A DNA stretch of 64,000 bases, taken from positions 3,437,501 to 3,501,500 of the forward strand of contig NZ_CP076853.1 of the NCBI RefSeq assembly GCF_018987265.1, read 5' to 3'. The stretch's first letter is position 1. Each line of letters begins with the position of its first letter. Positions 27,435-36,499 of this stretch are shown piece after piece. This stretch comes from Rhizobium sp. WYJ-E13. GTDB lineage: Bacteria; Pseudomonadota; Alphaproteobacteria; Rhizobiales; Rhizobiaceae. Position numbers and translations under genes: made by a program. The notes under the pieces were generated by a model. It had not been told where the DNA came from. It saw nothing but the letters and a program-made list of their open reading frames with translations, and did no database searches.

Positions 27435-28091
27435 TTATCCGAACCACTGCATGACGATGTAGATGGCAGCCTTGACGAGACCGTAGATCACCCCACCGGC
27501 AACAGCGACGGAAACCGCCGTCATGATGAAGCCGAGAAGTGAAAACAGCCCGTCCCGGCCGAGAATTGCGAAGGCAAAGACAGAAATCGCAATCGCCGGC
27601 AGGATATTGCCGAGCGGCACCGGCAGCACGAGAACGATCGCCAGCACCAAGCAGCAGAAGCCCGCCAGATATTCCGCAGCCGGCTCTACGAAAATGCTGA
27701 GCCGCGGCTGCAGCATGCGCTCCGCCCAGGCGAGCCAGGGATGGATGCGCCCGACGATCGTCTCGAAATCCTCCCGTCGCATGGAGCGTGCCGCAATCGC
27801 CCTCGGCAACCACGGCTTCAAGCCGAAGGTGAGCTGTGCAGCGAGGAATACCAAGGGAGCGCCGAGCAGCGAGGAGGTGCCGGGCGGCGTTGGAAAAGCG
27901 TTCGGCAATGCGAAGATCAGCATCAATGCGCCGGTCGCCCGATCGCCCATCGTCTGGAACAGGTCTCCGATCGAAACCCGTTCGCGGCTTCGATCCGCCG
28001 CCATCTGACGTAGAATGGAGGAAAGCCGCCGGCCCTTTGGCCGCGGCCTGCGAGTGGTCGTTCTATTGGCTTCGGTATTTTCGATTGTCAT
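27435..28091 (-). CDS. ExoD-family membrane protein
   Basis: 218 residues from the ATG at 28091 (MTIENTEANRTTTRRPRPKG). After a basic, Arg-rich N-terminus comes the ExoD pattern: RVSIGDLFQTMGDRATGALM, FALPNAFPTPPGTSSLLGAP, then four to five hydrophobic helices (YLAGFCCLVLAIVLVLPVPLG and others). ExoD in S. meliloti influences exopolysaccharide production and survival in alkaline conditions; its biochemistry is unknown. A longer frame to 28271 has no support. Monocistronic. Confidence 0.85.
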   Translation of the reverse strand: MTIENTEANRTTTRRPRPKGRRLSSILRQMAADRSRERVSIGDLFQTMGDRATGALMLIFALPNAFPTPPGTSSLLGAPLVFLAAQLTFGLKPWLPRAIAARSMRREDFETIVGRIHPWLAWAERMLQPRLSIFVEPAAEYLAGFCCLVLAIVLVLPVPLGNILPAIAISVFAFAILGRDGLFSLLGFIMTAVSVAVAGGVIYGLVKAAIYIVMQWFG

Positions 28092-28274
28092 GAATCCGGC
28101 ATCGGCAGGTGAATAATGAAAAGCTTGCCCGTGCAATATGCCATTAACATGACCCTGACGGATGAAAATTTCGGCGCGTGCCTGCCAGTAACTTAGTTCA
28201 TTTATCGAATAATCCTTGTAATTCCCCGCCAGGAGTGCGAGCAGACGCCGACACAGACAATCGGTAGGCATCAG

Positions 28275-29186
28275 ATGATCATTTCATTCGATATCGGAGG
28301 CTCCGCCATCAAGGGCGGGATTGCACGTTCGGAATCCGACATCGTGCCACTTGGCCGCCGCCCGACCCCGAAGAACGATTTCCCGGCTTTCGTCAAAACG
28401 CTGAAGAGCTTTATCACCGAGGCCGGCGAACAACCCTCCCGCATTGCGCTCTCGATTGCCGGCGTCGTCGACCCGGACACGCAGCGCCTGATCGTCGCCA
28501 ACATACCCTGCATCCACGACCGCAACCTCGCTGCCGATCTTGAGGCCGCGCTCGGCCTGCCGGTGCTGATCGCTAATGATGCCGATTGCTTCGCCATGGC
28601 GGAAGCCGAGCTCGGTGCCGGTCGCGGTCACCGCATCGTCTTCGGCGCCATCCTCGGCACCGGCGTCGGCGGCGGCGTCGTCTCCGATGGCCGCCTCATT
28701 AATGAGTCGGGTGGCTTTGCGGGAGAATGGGGCCACGGCCCGATCATCGCGTCGCAGGCCGGCACCCCGCCGGTCGCTATCCCCGCCTATGCCTGCGGCT
28801 GCGGCCAGAAAGGCTGCGTCGATACGGTCGGCGGCGCGCGCGGCCTGGAACGCCTGCACAAGACGCTGCACGATCTCGACCTCTCCAGCGAAGAAATCAT
28901 CATCGACTGGCGCAACGGCGAGGAAAAGGCGAACCGCACCATCGACGTCTATGTCGATCTCGTCGCTTCGCCGCTGGCGCTCGCTATCAACATAACGGGC
29001 GCAACCATCGTGCCCGTCGGCGGCGGCCTCTCGAATGTCGAACCGCTACTCGCCGAACTCGATCAGGCAGTGCGCGCCCGCATCCTGCGGAAATTCGACC
29101 GGCCGCTGGTGGTGCGCAGTGAATGCCGCATCGAACCGGGTCTGATCGGCGCAGCGCTTCTGGGCCTGAAGGCCGAAGCTGCCTAA
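28275..29186 (+). CDS. ROK-family sugar kinase (N-acetylglucosamine kinase-like)
   Basis: ATP-dependent sugar kinase, 303 residues. ATP loop: FDIGGSAIKGG. Sugar-binding part: ANDADCFAMAEAELGAG and GTGVGGGVV, with ESGGFAGEWGHGP. The ROK zinc motif is complete (CGCGQKGCVDT). There is no N-terminal HTH, so it is an enzyme, not a repressor. It stands tail to tail with a GH20 hexosaminidase, which would release N-acetylglucosamine, supporting GlcNAc as substrate. Glucose or another hexose cannot be excluded. Confidence 0.88.
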   Translation: MIISFDIGGSAIKGGIARSESDIVPLGRRPTPKNDFPAFVKTLKSFITEAGEQPSRIALSIAGVVDPDTQRLIVANIPCIHDRNLAADLEAALGLPVLIANDADCFAMAEAELGAGRGHRIVFGAILGTGVGGGVVSDGRLINESGGFAGEWGHGPIIASQAGTPPVAIPAYACGCGQKGCVDTVGGARGLERLHKTLHDLDLSSEEIIIDWRNGEEKANRTIDVYVDLVASPLALAINITGATIVPVGGGLSNVEPLLAELDQAVRARILRKFDRPLVVRSECRIEPGLIGAALLGLKAEAA

Positions 29187-29240
29187 AGCAATTCCAGCAA
29201 AAGTGTGCAGCGGTTTTTGCGTCCGGAATTGCGTAAAACG
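29186..29240. repeat. Dispersed palindromic repeat, copy B
   Basis: CAATTCC (29189) and GGAATTG (29225) bracket AAAAGTGTGCAGCGGTTTT, closely matching the copy at 16263. It fills the gap between the convergent kinase and hexosaminidase genes. Confidence 0.7.
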
Positions 29241-29244
29241 AACT

Positions 29245-31164
29245 TTAGAGAGTCGGCCACATCCTGACGATCGCGGCGAAGCGCAGCCAGTCCTTTCGCA
29301 GCGTCGGGGTCCAGGCAGCCTCCGCAACCGCCGACAGCCGCGGGAAGACCAGCCGGTTGAAATAGGCCCTCGAGACGAAATTCTCGCCCCAGATGCAGGC
29401 TTGGATGCCACGCATCCGCTCTCTCAGCTCCCCCGGAAATTCGCCTTCAGCCTCGTAGGCATAGGTCTTTTCCGGTGGTGTGAAACCAGCCCAGCTCGCA
29501 CCCGGCTCTCCCCAGCCTTCCGCCTGGGCCATGTCGAGATAATAGGCCTGCCCCGGCGTCATGACGATATCATAGCCCTCGCCCGCCAGCTCGATGCCGA
29601 CCTCCGGCTTCTCCCAGGCCATCAGCAGCGTGCCGTCGCGATCAACACCGCCGCCATGCGAGACCTCGTTCCAGCCGGCAAGCTTCTTGCCGCGCTCAGC
29701 CAGCATGGCCTTGATCCGCCGCATGAAATGCGACTGGAGTTCGGCCGTACCGGCAAGCTTCTCCTTCTCCATCAGCGCCTTGCAGGCCGGTGAGGCGAGC
29801 CAGGAACCATGCGGCACCTCATCTCCGCCGATATGGAGATAGTCGAAGGGAAAGAGTGCTGCTACCTCGTCGAACACCTTGCCTAGGAATTCATAGGTGA
29901 ACTCGATCGCCGGATTGAGCGCATTATTCGGATAGCCCTGCACAGAGCGATAGCTGTCCGGCGCCTCCTGCCCATCGATAAGCTTTGGCAGAGAAAGGAG
30001 AGCGGCTGCGCTGTGCCCGGGAACATCGATCTCGGGCACGACATCGACATGAAGTGCAGCGGCGTGAGCGACGATCCTGCGCGCGTCGTCCTGTGTGTAA
30101 TATCCCGATCGCGGCTCGGCCCCGTCACCGAGCTGCGGCACGAGAACCTCATCCGGCCCACGCTTTGCGCCGATCTCCGTCAGTTCCGGATAGGCCTTGA
30201 TCTCCAGTCGCCAGGCCTCATCGTCGGTCAGATGCCAATGGAAAATGTTGAGCTTGTTCCAGGCAAGGATATCGATCAGCCGCTCGATATCCTCGACCGG
30301 ATAGAACTGCCTGCTAACATCGAGATGACAGCCGCGCCACTCGTAACGAGGCTGGTCGGCAATATCGCCGAAGACGGGAAACTGGAAGATCTCGGCATCC
30401 CGGCGCGCACCGTGCAGCAATTGAGCGAGGCTGATAAGCCCGTAGAACCGCCCCACCGCATCATCGGTGGCGAGAATGATTTCCTGTGCCGTGAAGCGTA
30501 GTTCATAGGCGGCCGGCATGATCGAGGATTCCGTCTCGAAGCGGACCGGCCGCCCACCCTGGACCGGCTGCAGCGTGAAAGTCACGTTGTCGGCGGGAAA
30601 GAGCCGTTGGCAGAGTGCCAGCACCTTCGCCACAGCCTTGATATCTTCGGCGCGCGAGCCGGCCGCCGGATAAAGCGCGACGGGCGGCACGTCGTTCGGC
30701 CGCATTGATAGGGAGAGCGGCCAGGGCAGCAGCGAAAACGGCTCCGTCACCTCGCCTCTCGGCAGCAGCTCCGGCAATTCGCCGCGCTCTGCGCCATCAA
30801 GCATCAGATCGCCGAAGCTGACGGGGACATGCCGGCCATCGGCAAGCGTAAGATAGGCGGATTTGATGCCCGCCGTGACGTGCTTCGGGCCATTCGCCAG
30901 CCCCTCTACGGTAAACTGCCAACTGTCGCCAGGCTTGAGCGTGAGCCCGTCAGGCGGAGAATACTCATGAAAATTTGCAACGCGCCGCTTGAGCACGGCA
31001 CCTTCCACGGCATGTTCGTCCGCCACGCGGGTGAGCGAAGTATAGGCGAGCGTAAAACCGGAGAGCGGTTCGTCAGAAAGGTTGAAGAGCGTGAAAGTGA
31101 AGCGGCCGAAACTTCCTTCGACCGGGCTCCAGCTTGCTTCTAAATGGTAATCGGCCACAGTCAT
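29245..31164 (-). CDS. Beta-N-acetylhexosaminidase, GH20, predicted cytoplasmic
   Basis: Removes terminal N-acetylhexosamine from oligosaccharides. The catalytic pair is Asp448-Glu449 in HIGGDE (444-449); substrate-assisting features include YEWRGCHLDVSRQFY, NIFHWHLTDDEAWRLEI and PEIDVPGHS. Residues 1-170 form an N-terminal all-beta domain and residues 170-270 the GH20b-type domain. No signal peptide is visible (MTVADYHLEASWSP), so it should act inside the cell on imported chitooligosaccharides or similar. 639 residues, complete. A GAGGAT ribosome binding site precedes the ATG. Confidence 0.92.
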   Translation of the reverse strand: MTVADYHLEASWSPVEGSFGRFTFTLFNLSDEPLSGFTLAYTSLTRVADEHAVEGAVLKRRVANFHEYSPPDGLTLKPGDSWQFTVEGLANGPKHVTAGIKSAYLTLADGRHVPVSFGDLMLDGAERGELPELLPRGEVTEPFSLLPWPLSLSMRPNDVPPVALYPAAGSRAEDIKAVAKVLALCQRLFPADNVTFTLQPVQGGRPVRFETESSIMPAAYELRFTAQEIILATDDAVGRFYGLISLAQLLHGARRDAEIFQFPVFGDIADQPRYEWRGCHLDVSRQFYPVEDIERLIDILAWNKLNIFHWHLTDDEAWRLEIKAYPELTEIGAKRGPDEVLVPQLGDGAEPRSGYYTQDDARRIVAHAAALHVDVVPEIDVPGHSAAALLSLPKLIDGQEAPDSYRSVQGYPNNALNPAIEFTYEFLGKVFDEVAALFPFDYLHIGGDEVPHGSWLASPACKALMEKEKLAGTAELQSHFMRRIKAMLAERGKKLAGWNEVSHGGGVDRDGTLLMAWEKPEVGIELAGEGYDIVMTPGQAYYLDMAQAEGWGEPGASWAGFTPPEKTYAYEAEGEFPGELRERMRGIQACIWGENFVSRAYFNRLVFPRLSAVAEAAWTPTLRKDWLRFAAIVRMWPTL

Positions 31165-31189
31165 ATCCTCCCTCCGGCGAATATAGGGC

Positions 31190-31325
31190 GATCTTTACTC
31201 CCGTTTAGCGCCCCGTCTCCTCGACGGCAGCATCCTGGGCGCCGATGGCGTGCGCGGCGACCGCATGCTCTGGCAGTCGCTCTACTACCGCCACAGGCAC
31301 GAAGGCCCGAAACAAAAGATGAGTG
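31190..31325 (+). other. Possible coding remnant in an intergenic gap
   Basis: A frame open for 45 codons with coding-like composition ends at the TGA at 31323. It includes DGSILGADGVRGDRMLWQSL. There is no start codon, ribosome binding site or recognised family. It may be the tail of a deleted gene or chance. Confidence 0.15.
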
Positions 31326-31377
31326 AGACAAAGGACGAGTGAAACAAAAATGGCGCGGCCACGACCGCGCCATTGTC

Positions 31378-34300
31378 TCATTCGGCTGCCAATGCCGGCG
31401 GATGATGGATGTCCCCATCCGCCTCTTCCTGGTTGGCATTGGCATGTTCGTCATTCCTGGCCTTCGGCTCGCGGCCGAAGAACAGGGCATAGCCGGCCGG
31501 CAGTACGAGAATGGTCAGCACGGTGGCAACCAGGATGCCGCCCATCATGGCGTAGGCGAGCGGACCCCAGAAGACGCCGCGCGAGATCGGGATCAGCGCC
31601 AGCACGGCTGTCAGCGCCGTCAGCATGATCGGCCGGAAGCGGCGGACGGCAGCACCGACGATCGCCTCCTGCCTGTGCATGCCCGCCTTGATATCCTGAT
31701 CGATCTGGTCGACCAGAATGATCGAGTTGCGGATGATGATGCCGAGCAGCGCGATGACGCCGAGGATCGCCACGAAGCCGAATGGCGCACCGCTGATCAA
31801 CAGGGCCGAGGCGGCACCGATGATGCCGAGAGGGCCGGTTGCGAAGACCAGCATCGCCTTGCCGAAATGCTGCAGCTGCGCCATCAACAGGATCATGATG
31901 ACGACCAGCATGATCGGTGCCTTGGCAGCGATCGAAGCCTGACTTTCGGCCGAATCCTCGGCGCCGCCCTGGATCTCGATCTTGTAGCCTGCGGGTAGGC
32001 TGTCGCGCAGGTCCTTCATGTCGTTGTACAACTTGGTCACGACGTCATTCGACTGAACATTATCAGGCAGTGTCGCACGCACTGATATTGTCGGCAGGCG
32101 GTTGCGCCGCCATTCGACACCTTGTTCCATTGATGGCACGACCTTGGCGATCTGCGAGACCGGAACGAAGCCGCCGAAATCCGTCGGTACATAGACCGAG
32201 TTGACGGCTGAGAGCAGCGAACGGTTGGCATCCGGCTCACGGGCAACGATCGAGACCGTCTCCTCGCCGTCGCGGAAGTCGTCGAGCGGTGCGCCGGACA
32301 TGGCAGTCTGCAGCATCTGGCGGACGCGTTGCGAGGTGACGCCAAGCGCACGGGCACGGTCCTGATCGATGACCAGCTTCATGGCCGGCACCGGCTCCAG
32401 CCAGTCGTCATGGATGGCACCGAGCATCGGATCCCTCGTGAAGCGCTCCTTCACCTGATCGGCGATCTCACGCACTTCCGCACGGTCCGGACCCATCACA
32501 CGCATCTGCACCGGCCAGCCCGTCGGCGGGCCGAGGAAGAGACGGTCGACCTTGCCGCGGATGGACGGGAAGTCTTCCGCCAGGACCGTCCTGAGCTTGG
32601 TAATGAGGCGTTCACGGGCCGGCTCATCATTGGCCATGATCAGGAGCTGCGCATAGTTCGGATTGCGAAGCTGCTGGTCGAGCGGCAGGAAGAAGCGCGG
32701 CGCGCCTTCGCCGATATAGGTGGCGATGAACTTCTTGTCCGGGTCGTCCATCATCTTGGCTTCCAGCGCCTTTGCCTGGACTTCCACTTCCTTGATGCTG
32801 GTGCCCTCTGGCAGCCAGAGATCGACGAGGATTTCCGGACGCGATGACTGCGGGAAGAAGTTCTGCGGAATGAACTGGAAGCTCCAGAGGCTGGCAACGA
32901 AGGTGGCGAGCGTCAGCGCGACCACGATGACGCGATGGCGCACCGCCCAGCCGACCGTATGGCGCAGGCCGCGATAGAAGCGCGTGTCGAACACGTCATG
33001 ATGCTCGCCCGCATGGTGACGCTGCTTCAGGATCATATAGCCGAGCCACGGCGTGAAATAGACCGCCACGAACCATGAGGTCACAAGCGCGATACCGACC
33101 ACATAGAAGAGCGAGCGCACATATTCGCCGGCCGTCGATGCCGCAAAGCCGACGGGAATGAAGCCGGCCGTAGTGATCAGCGTACCCGTCAGCATCGGAA
33201 AGGCGGTCGAGGAATAGGCGAAACTCGCCGCATCGATCTTGACGAGACCTTCCTCGAGCTTTCGCTCCATCATTTCGACGACGATCATCGCATCGTCGAC
33301 GAGCAGGCCGAGCGCGATGATGAGCGCGCCGAGCGAAATGCGCTGCAGGTCGATACCGAGCTCGTACATGATGGCGAAAGTCGCGGCCAGAACGAGCGGA
33401 ATGGCGATGGCGATGACAAGACCCGAACGCCAGCCGATCGACAGGAACGAGACGACGAGCACGATGGCAAGGGCTTCGCCGAGCGCATGCATGAACTCGC
33501 TGACCGCATCCGTCACGACGTCGGGCTGGTTGGAGATCTGGTCGACGGCGACGCCATAGGGCAGCGAGTCCTCGAAGCGCTTGTAGGTCGCCTCCACATC
33601 CTTGCCGACATCGGTGACCTTAAAACCCTTGGCCATGACGACGCCGACCTGCACGCTCTCGTGACCGTTATAGCGGTACTTGCGCTGATAGGGATCCTCG
33701 AGGCCGGAGGTGACGGTGGCGATATCGCCGAGGCGCGTCACCTGATTGCCGGAACGCAGACGCAGTTCGCGGATATCCTCCACCTTGTGAACATTGCCTT
33801 CGACCGAAATGCGCACCGAGCGCAGGCCGGTATCGACGTTGCCAGCCGGATCGACGGCGTTCTGGCCCTTGATGGCGTTCTGCAGGTTAGGGATCGTCAG
33901 TCCGCGCTCGGCGAGCGCTTTGGAGGAGACGTCGATATAGATCTTTTCCGGCTGATCGCCGATGATGACCGCCTTCTCGACGCCTGGCGTCGTCAGCAGC
34001 ATGTCGCGCGCCTGGATCGCGAACGTCTTCAACTCCGGATAGGTATAACCGTCGCCGCCGATCGAATGCAGCGTGATAAACGTATCGCCGAATTCATCGT
34101 TGAAATAGGGACCGAGCAGGCCCTGCGGCAGGTCGCCGTTGATGTCGCCGACCTTCTTGCGCACCTGATAGAAGGCGTCCGCGACCTGAGCTGAATCCGT
34201 GTCACCCTTCACCTGCACGGTGATGATCGTGCTGCCGGCACGTGTGTAGGACTTTACCCAGTCGAGATGCGGAGTTTCCTGCAGTTTGCGTTCGATCTTG

Positions 34301-34524
34301 TTGGTGACCTGGTCTTCCATGTCCTGAAGCGAGGCGCCAGGCCAGAGCGCCTGTACCACCATGACGCGGAAGGTGAAATCAGGGTCTTCCTTCTGGCCCA
34401 TGCGTGTCAGGCCGAGCACGCCCGTAATCAGGATCAGCCCGAACAGGAACCGCGCGATGCTCGGATGGCCGATCGCCCAGCGCGAAAGGTTGAAGGGGCG
34501 CTTTTCAGTGGTGGTAGTGTCCAT
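31378..34524 (-). CDS. RND efflux pump, inner-membrane transporter (HAE1/AcrB class)
   Basis: Proton-driven export of drugs or other hydrophobic compounds across the envelope with an adaptor and an outer-membrane channel. 1,048 residues. Layout: helix 1 (RFLFGLILITGVLGL), a large periplasmic loop, helices 2-6 with the proton relay Asp pair in LLVDDAMIVVE, a second periplasmic loop and the final helices. The acidic pair places it with drug pumps rather than simple metal pumps. No outer-membrane factor gene lies nearby, so a channel elsewhere must be used. It follows the adaptor gene by 25 bases. Confidence 0.92.
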   Translation of the reverse strand: MDTTTTEKRPFNLSRWAIGHPSIARFLFGLILITGVLGLTRMGQKEDPDFTFRVMVVQALWPGASLQDMEDQVTNKIERKLQETPHLDWVKSYTRAGSTIITVQVKGDTDSAQVADAFYQVRKKVGDINGDLPQGLLGPYFNDEFGDTFITLHSIGGDGYTYPELKTFAIQARDMLLTTPGVEKAVIIGDQPEKIYIDVSSKALAERGLTIPNLQNAIKGQNAVDPAGNVDTGLRSVRISVEGNVHKVEDIRELRLRSGNQVTRLGDIATVTSGLEDPYQRKYRYNGHESVQVGVVMAKGFKVTDVGKDVEATYKRFEDSLPYGVAVDQISNQPDVVTDAVSEFMHALGEALAIVLVVSFLSIGWRSGLVIAIAIPLVLAATFAIMYELGIDLQRISLGALIIALGLLVDDAMIVVEMMERKLEEGLVKIDAASFAYSSTAFPMLTGTLITTAGFIPVGFAASTAGEYVRSLFYVVGIALVTSWFVAVYFTPWLGYMILKQRHHAGEHHDVFDTRFYRGLRHTVGWAVRHRVIVVALTLATFVASLWSFQFIPQNFFPQSSRPEILVDLWLPEGTSIKEVEVQAKALEAKMMDDPDKKFIATYIGEGAPRFFLPLDQQLRNPNYAQLLIMANDEPARERLITKLRTVLAEDFPSIRGKVDRLFLGPPTGWPVQMRVMGPDRAEVREIADQVKERFTRDPMLGAIHDDWLEPVPAMKLVIDQDRARALGVTSQRVRQMLQTAMSGAPLDDFRDGEETVSIVAREPDANRSLLSAVNSVYVPTDFGGFVPVSQIAKVVPSMEQGVEWRRNRLPTISVRATLPDNVQSNDVVTKLYNDMKDLRDSLPAGYKIEIQGGAEDSAESQASIAAKAPIMLVVIMILLMAQLQHFGKAMLVFATGPLGIIGAASALLISGAPFGFVAILGVIALLGIIIRNSIILVDQIDQDIKAGMHRQEAIVGAAVRRFRPIMLTALTAVLALIPISRGVFWGPLAYAMMGGILVATVLTILVLPAGYALFFGREPKARNDEHANANQEEADGDIHHPPALAAE

Positions 34525-34549
34525 GATCCTGTTCCCTCTCCCTGACTGT

Positions 34550-35689
34550 TCAGCGGACGGCTGCGTCCGTTTCGGCGGCCGCCGATTGCTGGTCGGGAAG
34601 CTTGACCTTCAGGTTTTCGCTCATGAATTGTGTGCCGGCTGCCACGACGAGATCGCCGCTGTCGAGCCCCTTTGCGACACGAACGCCATCGCCGGTGAAA
34701 TCCGCAATCTCGACGCCACGGACATGGACGGTTTCCGTTCCACGGTCGACGGTCCACACGACCTGCTTGCCATCCTTCTGTGCCAGTGCGCTGAGCGGGA
34801 TGGAAACATAGGTGTCGGCATTGCTGACATCGGCTTCGATCGTCGCCGTCATCCCGAGCAGCACGCGCGGATCGTTCGGCAGGCTGACACGCACGGCGAA
34901 GGTGCGCGACTGCTGGTCGGCGCTGCCCGCGACCTCACGAACGGTACCATCAAGCACCAGCTTGTCATCGGACCAGAAGCTCGCCTTGACGGTCTTGCCC
35001 GGCTTGAACTGCGCGATATCGTTTTCCGGCACCGCGATCTGAACTTCCTTCTCACCATCGACGGCAACGGCAACCACCGGCGTGCCGGACCCTACGACCT
35101 GTCCGACATCGGCATTGATGGTGGTCACGATACCGCTGTGGTCGGCCTTGAGTTCCGTATAGCTTACCTGGTTCTTGGCCTGATCGAGCGCGGAAGCTGC
35201 GGCATCCCGGCTCGAAATCGCCTGGTCATGGCTGAGCGAAGCCTGCTCGACCTGGGATTTCGGCGCGACATTCTTGTCGAAGAGCTGCTCTGCGCGGCGG
35301 TTGGCGATATCGGCCGTCTCGACGGCCTTCTCGGCGGCGGCGAGATTGGCGTCGGCAGTCTTCACCGCAAGCTGGTAATCGGTCGAATCGATCCGGGCGA
35401 GAACGTCACCCGGCTTCACCTGCTCGCCGATATCAACGAGGCGCTCGGTGATCTTGCCGCCGACGCGGAAGCCGAGGTTCATTTCCGTGCGCGCCCTCAC
35501 CGATCCGGAATAATCGAGCGTGCGGGTATCACCGGCCTTGGCGACCTCGACCACTTTTACCGGCCGGATGACCTCCTTGACCTCTGCCTTTTCTTCCGTG
35601 CAGCCGGCAATGCCGAGCCCGACCGCACCAAGGAGCGTGAGGCTCATGACGGACGGCATGCGGTTGCTGAAGGTCTTGAGCGAAAACAT
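34550..35689 (-). CDS. RND efflux periplasmic adaptor lipoprotein (HlyD/MFP family)
   Basis: Links pump and outer-membrane channel. A lipoprotein signal ends in IAGC with Cys30 as the lipid-bearing residue. Then follow the membrane-proximal beta domain (IRPVKVVEVAKAG), lipoyl half-motif (ITERLVDIGEQVKPGDVLARI), a short alpha-helical hairpin (residues about 105-165), the second lipoyl half (LKADHSGIVTTINADVGQVV) and the beta-barrel. I start at the ATG at 35689 behind CAGGAG; the GTG nine bases earlier overlaps that site. 379 residues, full length. Confidence 0.9.
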   Translation of the reverse strand: MFSLKTFSNRMPSVMSLTLLGAVGLGIAGCTEEKAEVKEVIRPVKVVEVAKAGDTRTLDYSGSVRARTEMNLGFRVGGKITERLVDIGEQVKPGDVLARIDSTDYQLAVKTADANLAAAEKAVETADIANRRAEQLFDKNVAPKSQVEQASLSHDQAISSRDAAASALDQAKNQVSYTELKADHSGIVTTINADVGQVVGSGTPVVAVAVDGEKEVQIAVPENDIAQFKPGKTVKASFWSDDKLVLDGTVREVAGSADQQSRTFAVRVSLPNDPRVLLGMTATIEADVSNADTYVSIPLSALAQKDGKQVVWTVDRGTETVHVRGVEIADFTGDGVRVAKGLDSGDLVVAAGTQFMSENLKVKLPDQQSAAAETDAAVR

Positions 35690-35739
35690 CTTTCGCACTC
35701 CTGATTATCTAGGGTTTTCTCGGGCGACCTTGGCCGCGC

Positions 35740-36348
35740 TTATTTTCTAAGTGCCCTGATCGCAAATTCGATCAGTTCGTCCACGGTCGCCCGGTTTGTC
35801 TTGGCAAGACATTGGGCCACCATCTGCGGGTGGCAGAGATTGATGGTCGCCGCGCCAAAGCAGCGGGAGGCGACCTCGGGATCCTGGTCGGCGAATTCAC
35901 CGGCAGCGATGCCTTCGCGGATGACATCGGCAAGCAATGCGTGAATGGAATCGATGTGCCTCTCGATGACGTGCCAGTCGCGTTCGATTGCGACGACCAC
36001 CATCTCATGCACCTTCTGCTGATCGAGCATGGTATCGAGCGTCAGCTGGTACTGGCTGCGCACATATTGGCGTAGCCGATCCGAAGCGCTGATCTTCTGA
36101 TGGCAGATGTTGGATGCAAGCTGATAGGCGGCTGCCAGCATCCGACCGCAGATCGCCTGGTGGATTTCAACCTTGGAGGCGAAGAAGCGGTAGATATTGG
36201 CAGGCGACATGCCGAGATCGCGGGCGACATCCGCAACCGTCGTCTTGGAATAGCCGTAGTGGCGAAAGAGCCGCTCCGCCGCATCGAGAATGCGGGTGAT
36301 ATTTTCCTGCCGCGTGACGTCCAGCGTATTTTCCGCGATGTCATTCAT
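35740..36348 (-). CDS. TetR-family repressor of the efflux operon
   Basis: 202 residues. HTH in residues 17-62 (ITRILDAAERLFRHYGYSKT, ARDLGMSPANIYRFFASK). The C-terminal domain has the AcrR/TetR_C-like pattern (VIREGIAAGEFADQDPEVAS). First gene of the tetR-adaptor-pump unit, with 50 bases before the adaptor. A perfect 50-bp palindrome lies 13 bases before its start codon and is almost surely its operator, so the whole operon would be repressed by its own first product until a pump substrate binds. Confidence 0.9.
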   Translation of the reverse strand: MNDIAENTLDVTRQENITRILDAAERLFRHYGYSKTTVADVARDLGMSPANIYRFFASKVEIHQAICGRMLAAAYQLASNICHQKISASDRLRQYVRSQYQLTLDTMLDQQKVHEMVVVAIERDWHVIERHIDSIHALLADVIREGIAAGEFADQDPEVASRCFGAATINLCHPQMVAQCLAKTNRATVDELIEFAIRALRK

Positions 36349-36360
36349 GGGTTTCAGGCC

Positions 36361-36410
36361 TGATATTTTACGACTGACGAAATTCGAATTTCGTCAGTCG
36401 TAAAATATCA
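36361..36410. promoter_or_regulatory. Perfect 50-bp palindrome upstream of the tetR-efflux operon
   Basis: The first 25 bases are the exact reverse complement of the next 25, with no loop. Each half contains TTTTACGACTGACGAAATTC. It is AT-rich at both ends and lies in the only place where the operon promoter can be. An inner core GACGAAATTCGAATTTCGTC would suit one TetR dimer; the outer TTTTACGACTGA could bind a second pair. Confidence 0.65.
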
Positions 36411-36439
36411 TCTTTCATTTGTCAATGATTTCGCGATGC

Positions 36440-36475
36440 AAATAAAAATGCCGCAGCCCGGAAAGACTGCGGCAT
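36440..36475 (-). terminator. Rho-independent terminator of the osmC gene
   Basis: Nine-base stem ATGCCGCAG with CTGCGGCAT, 10-base loop, followed on the minus strand by TTTTATTT. It lies 25 bases after the osmC stop and isolates the efflux operon from osmC. Confidence 0.8.
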
Positions 36476-36499
36476 CGAAATAAAAACAAGCTTGAAGGA

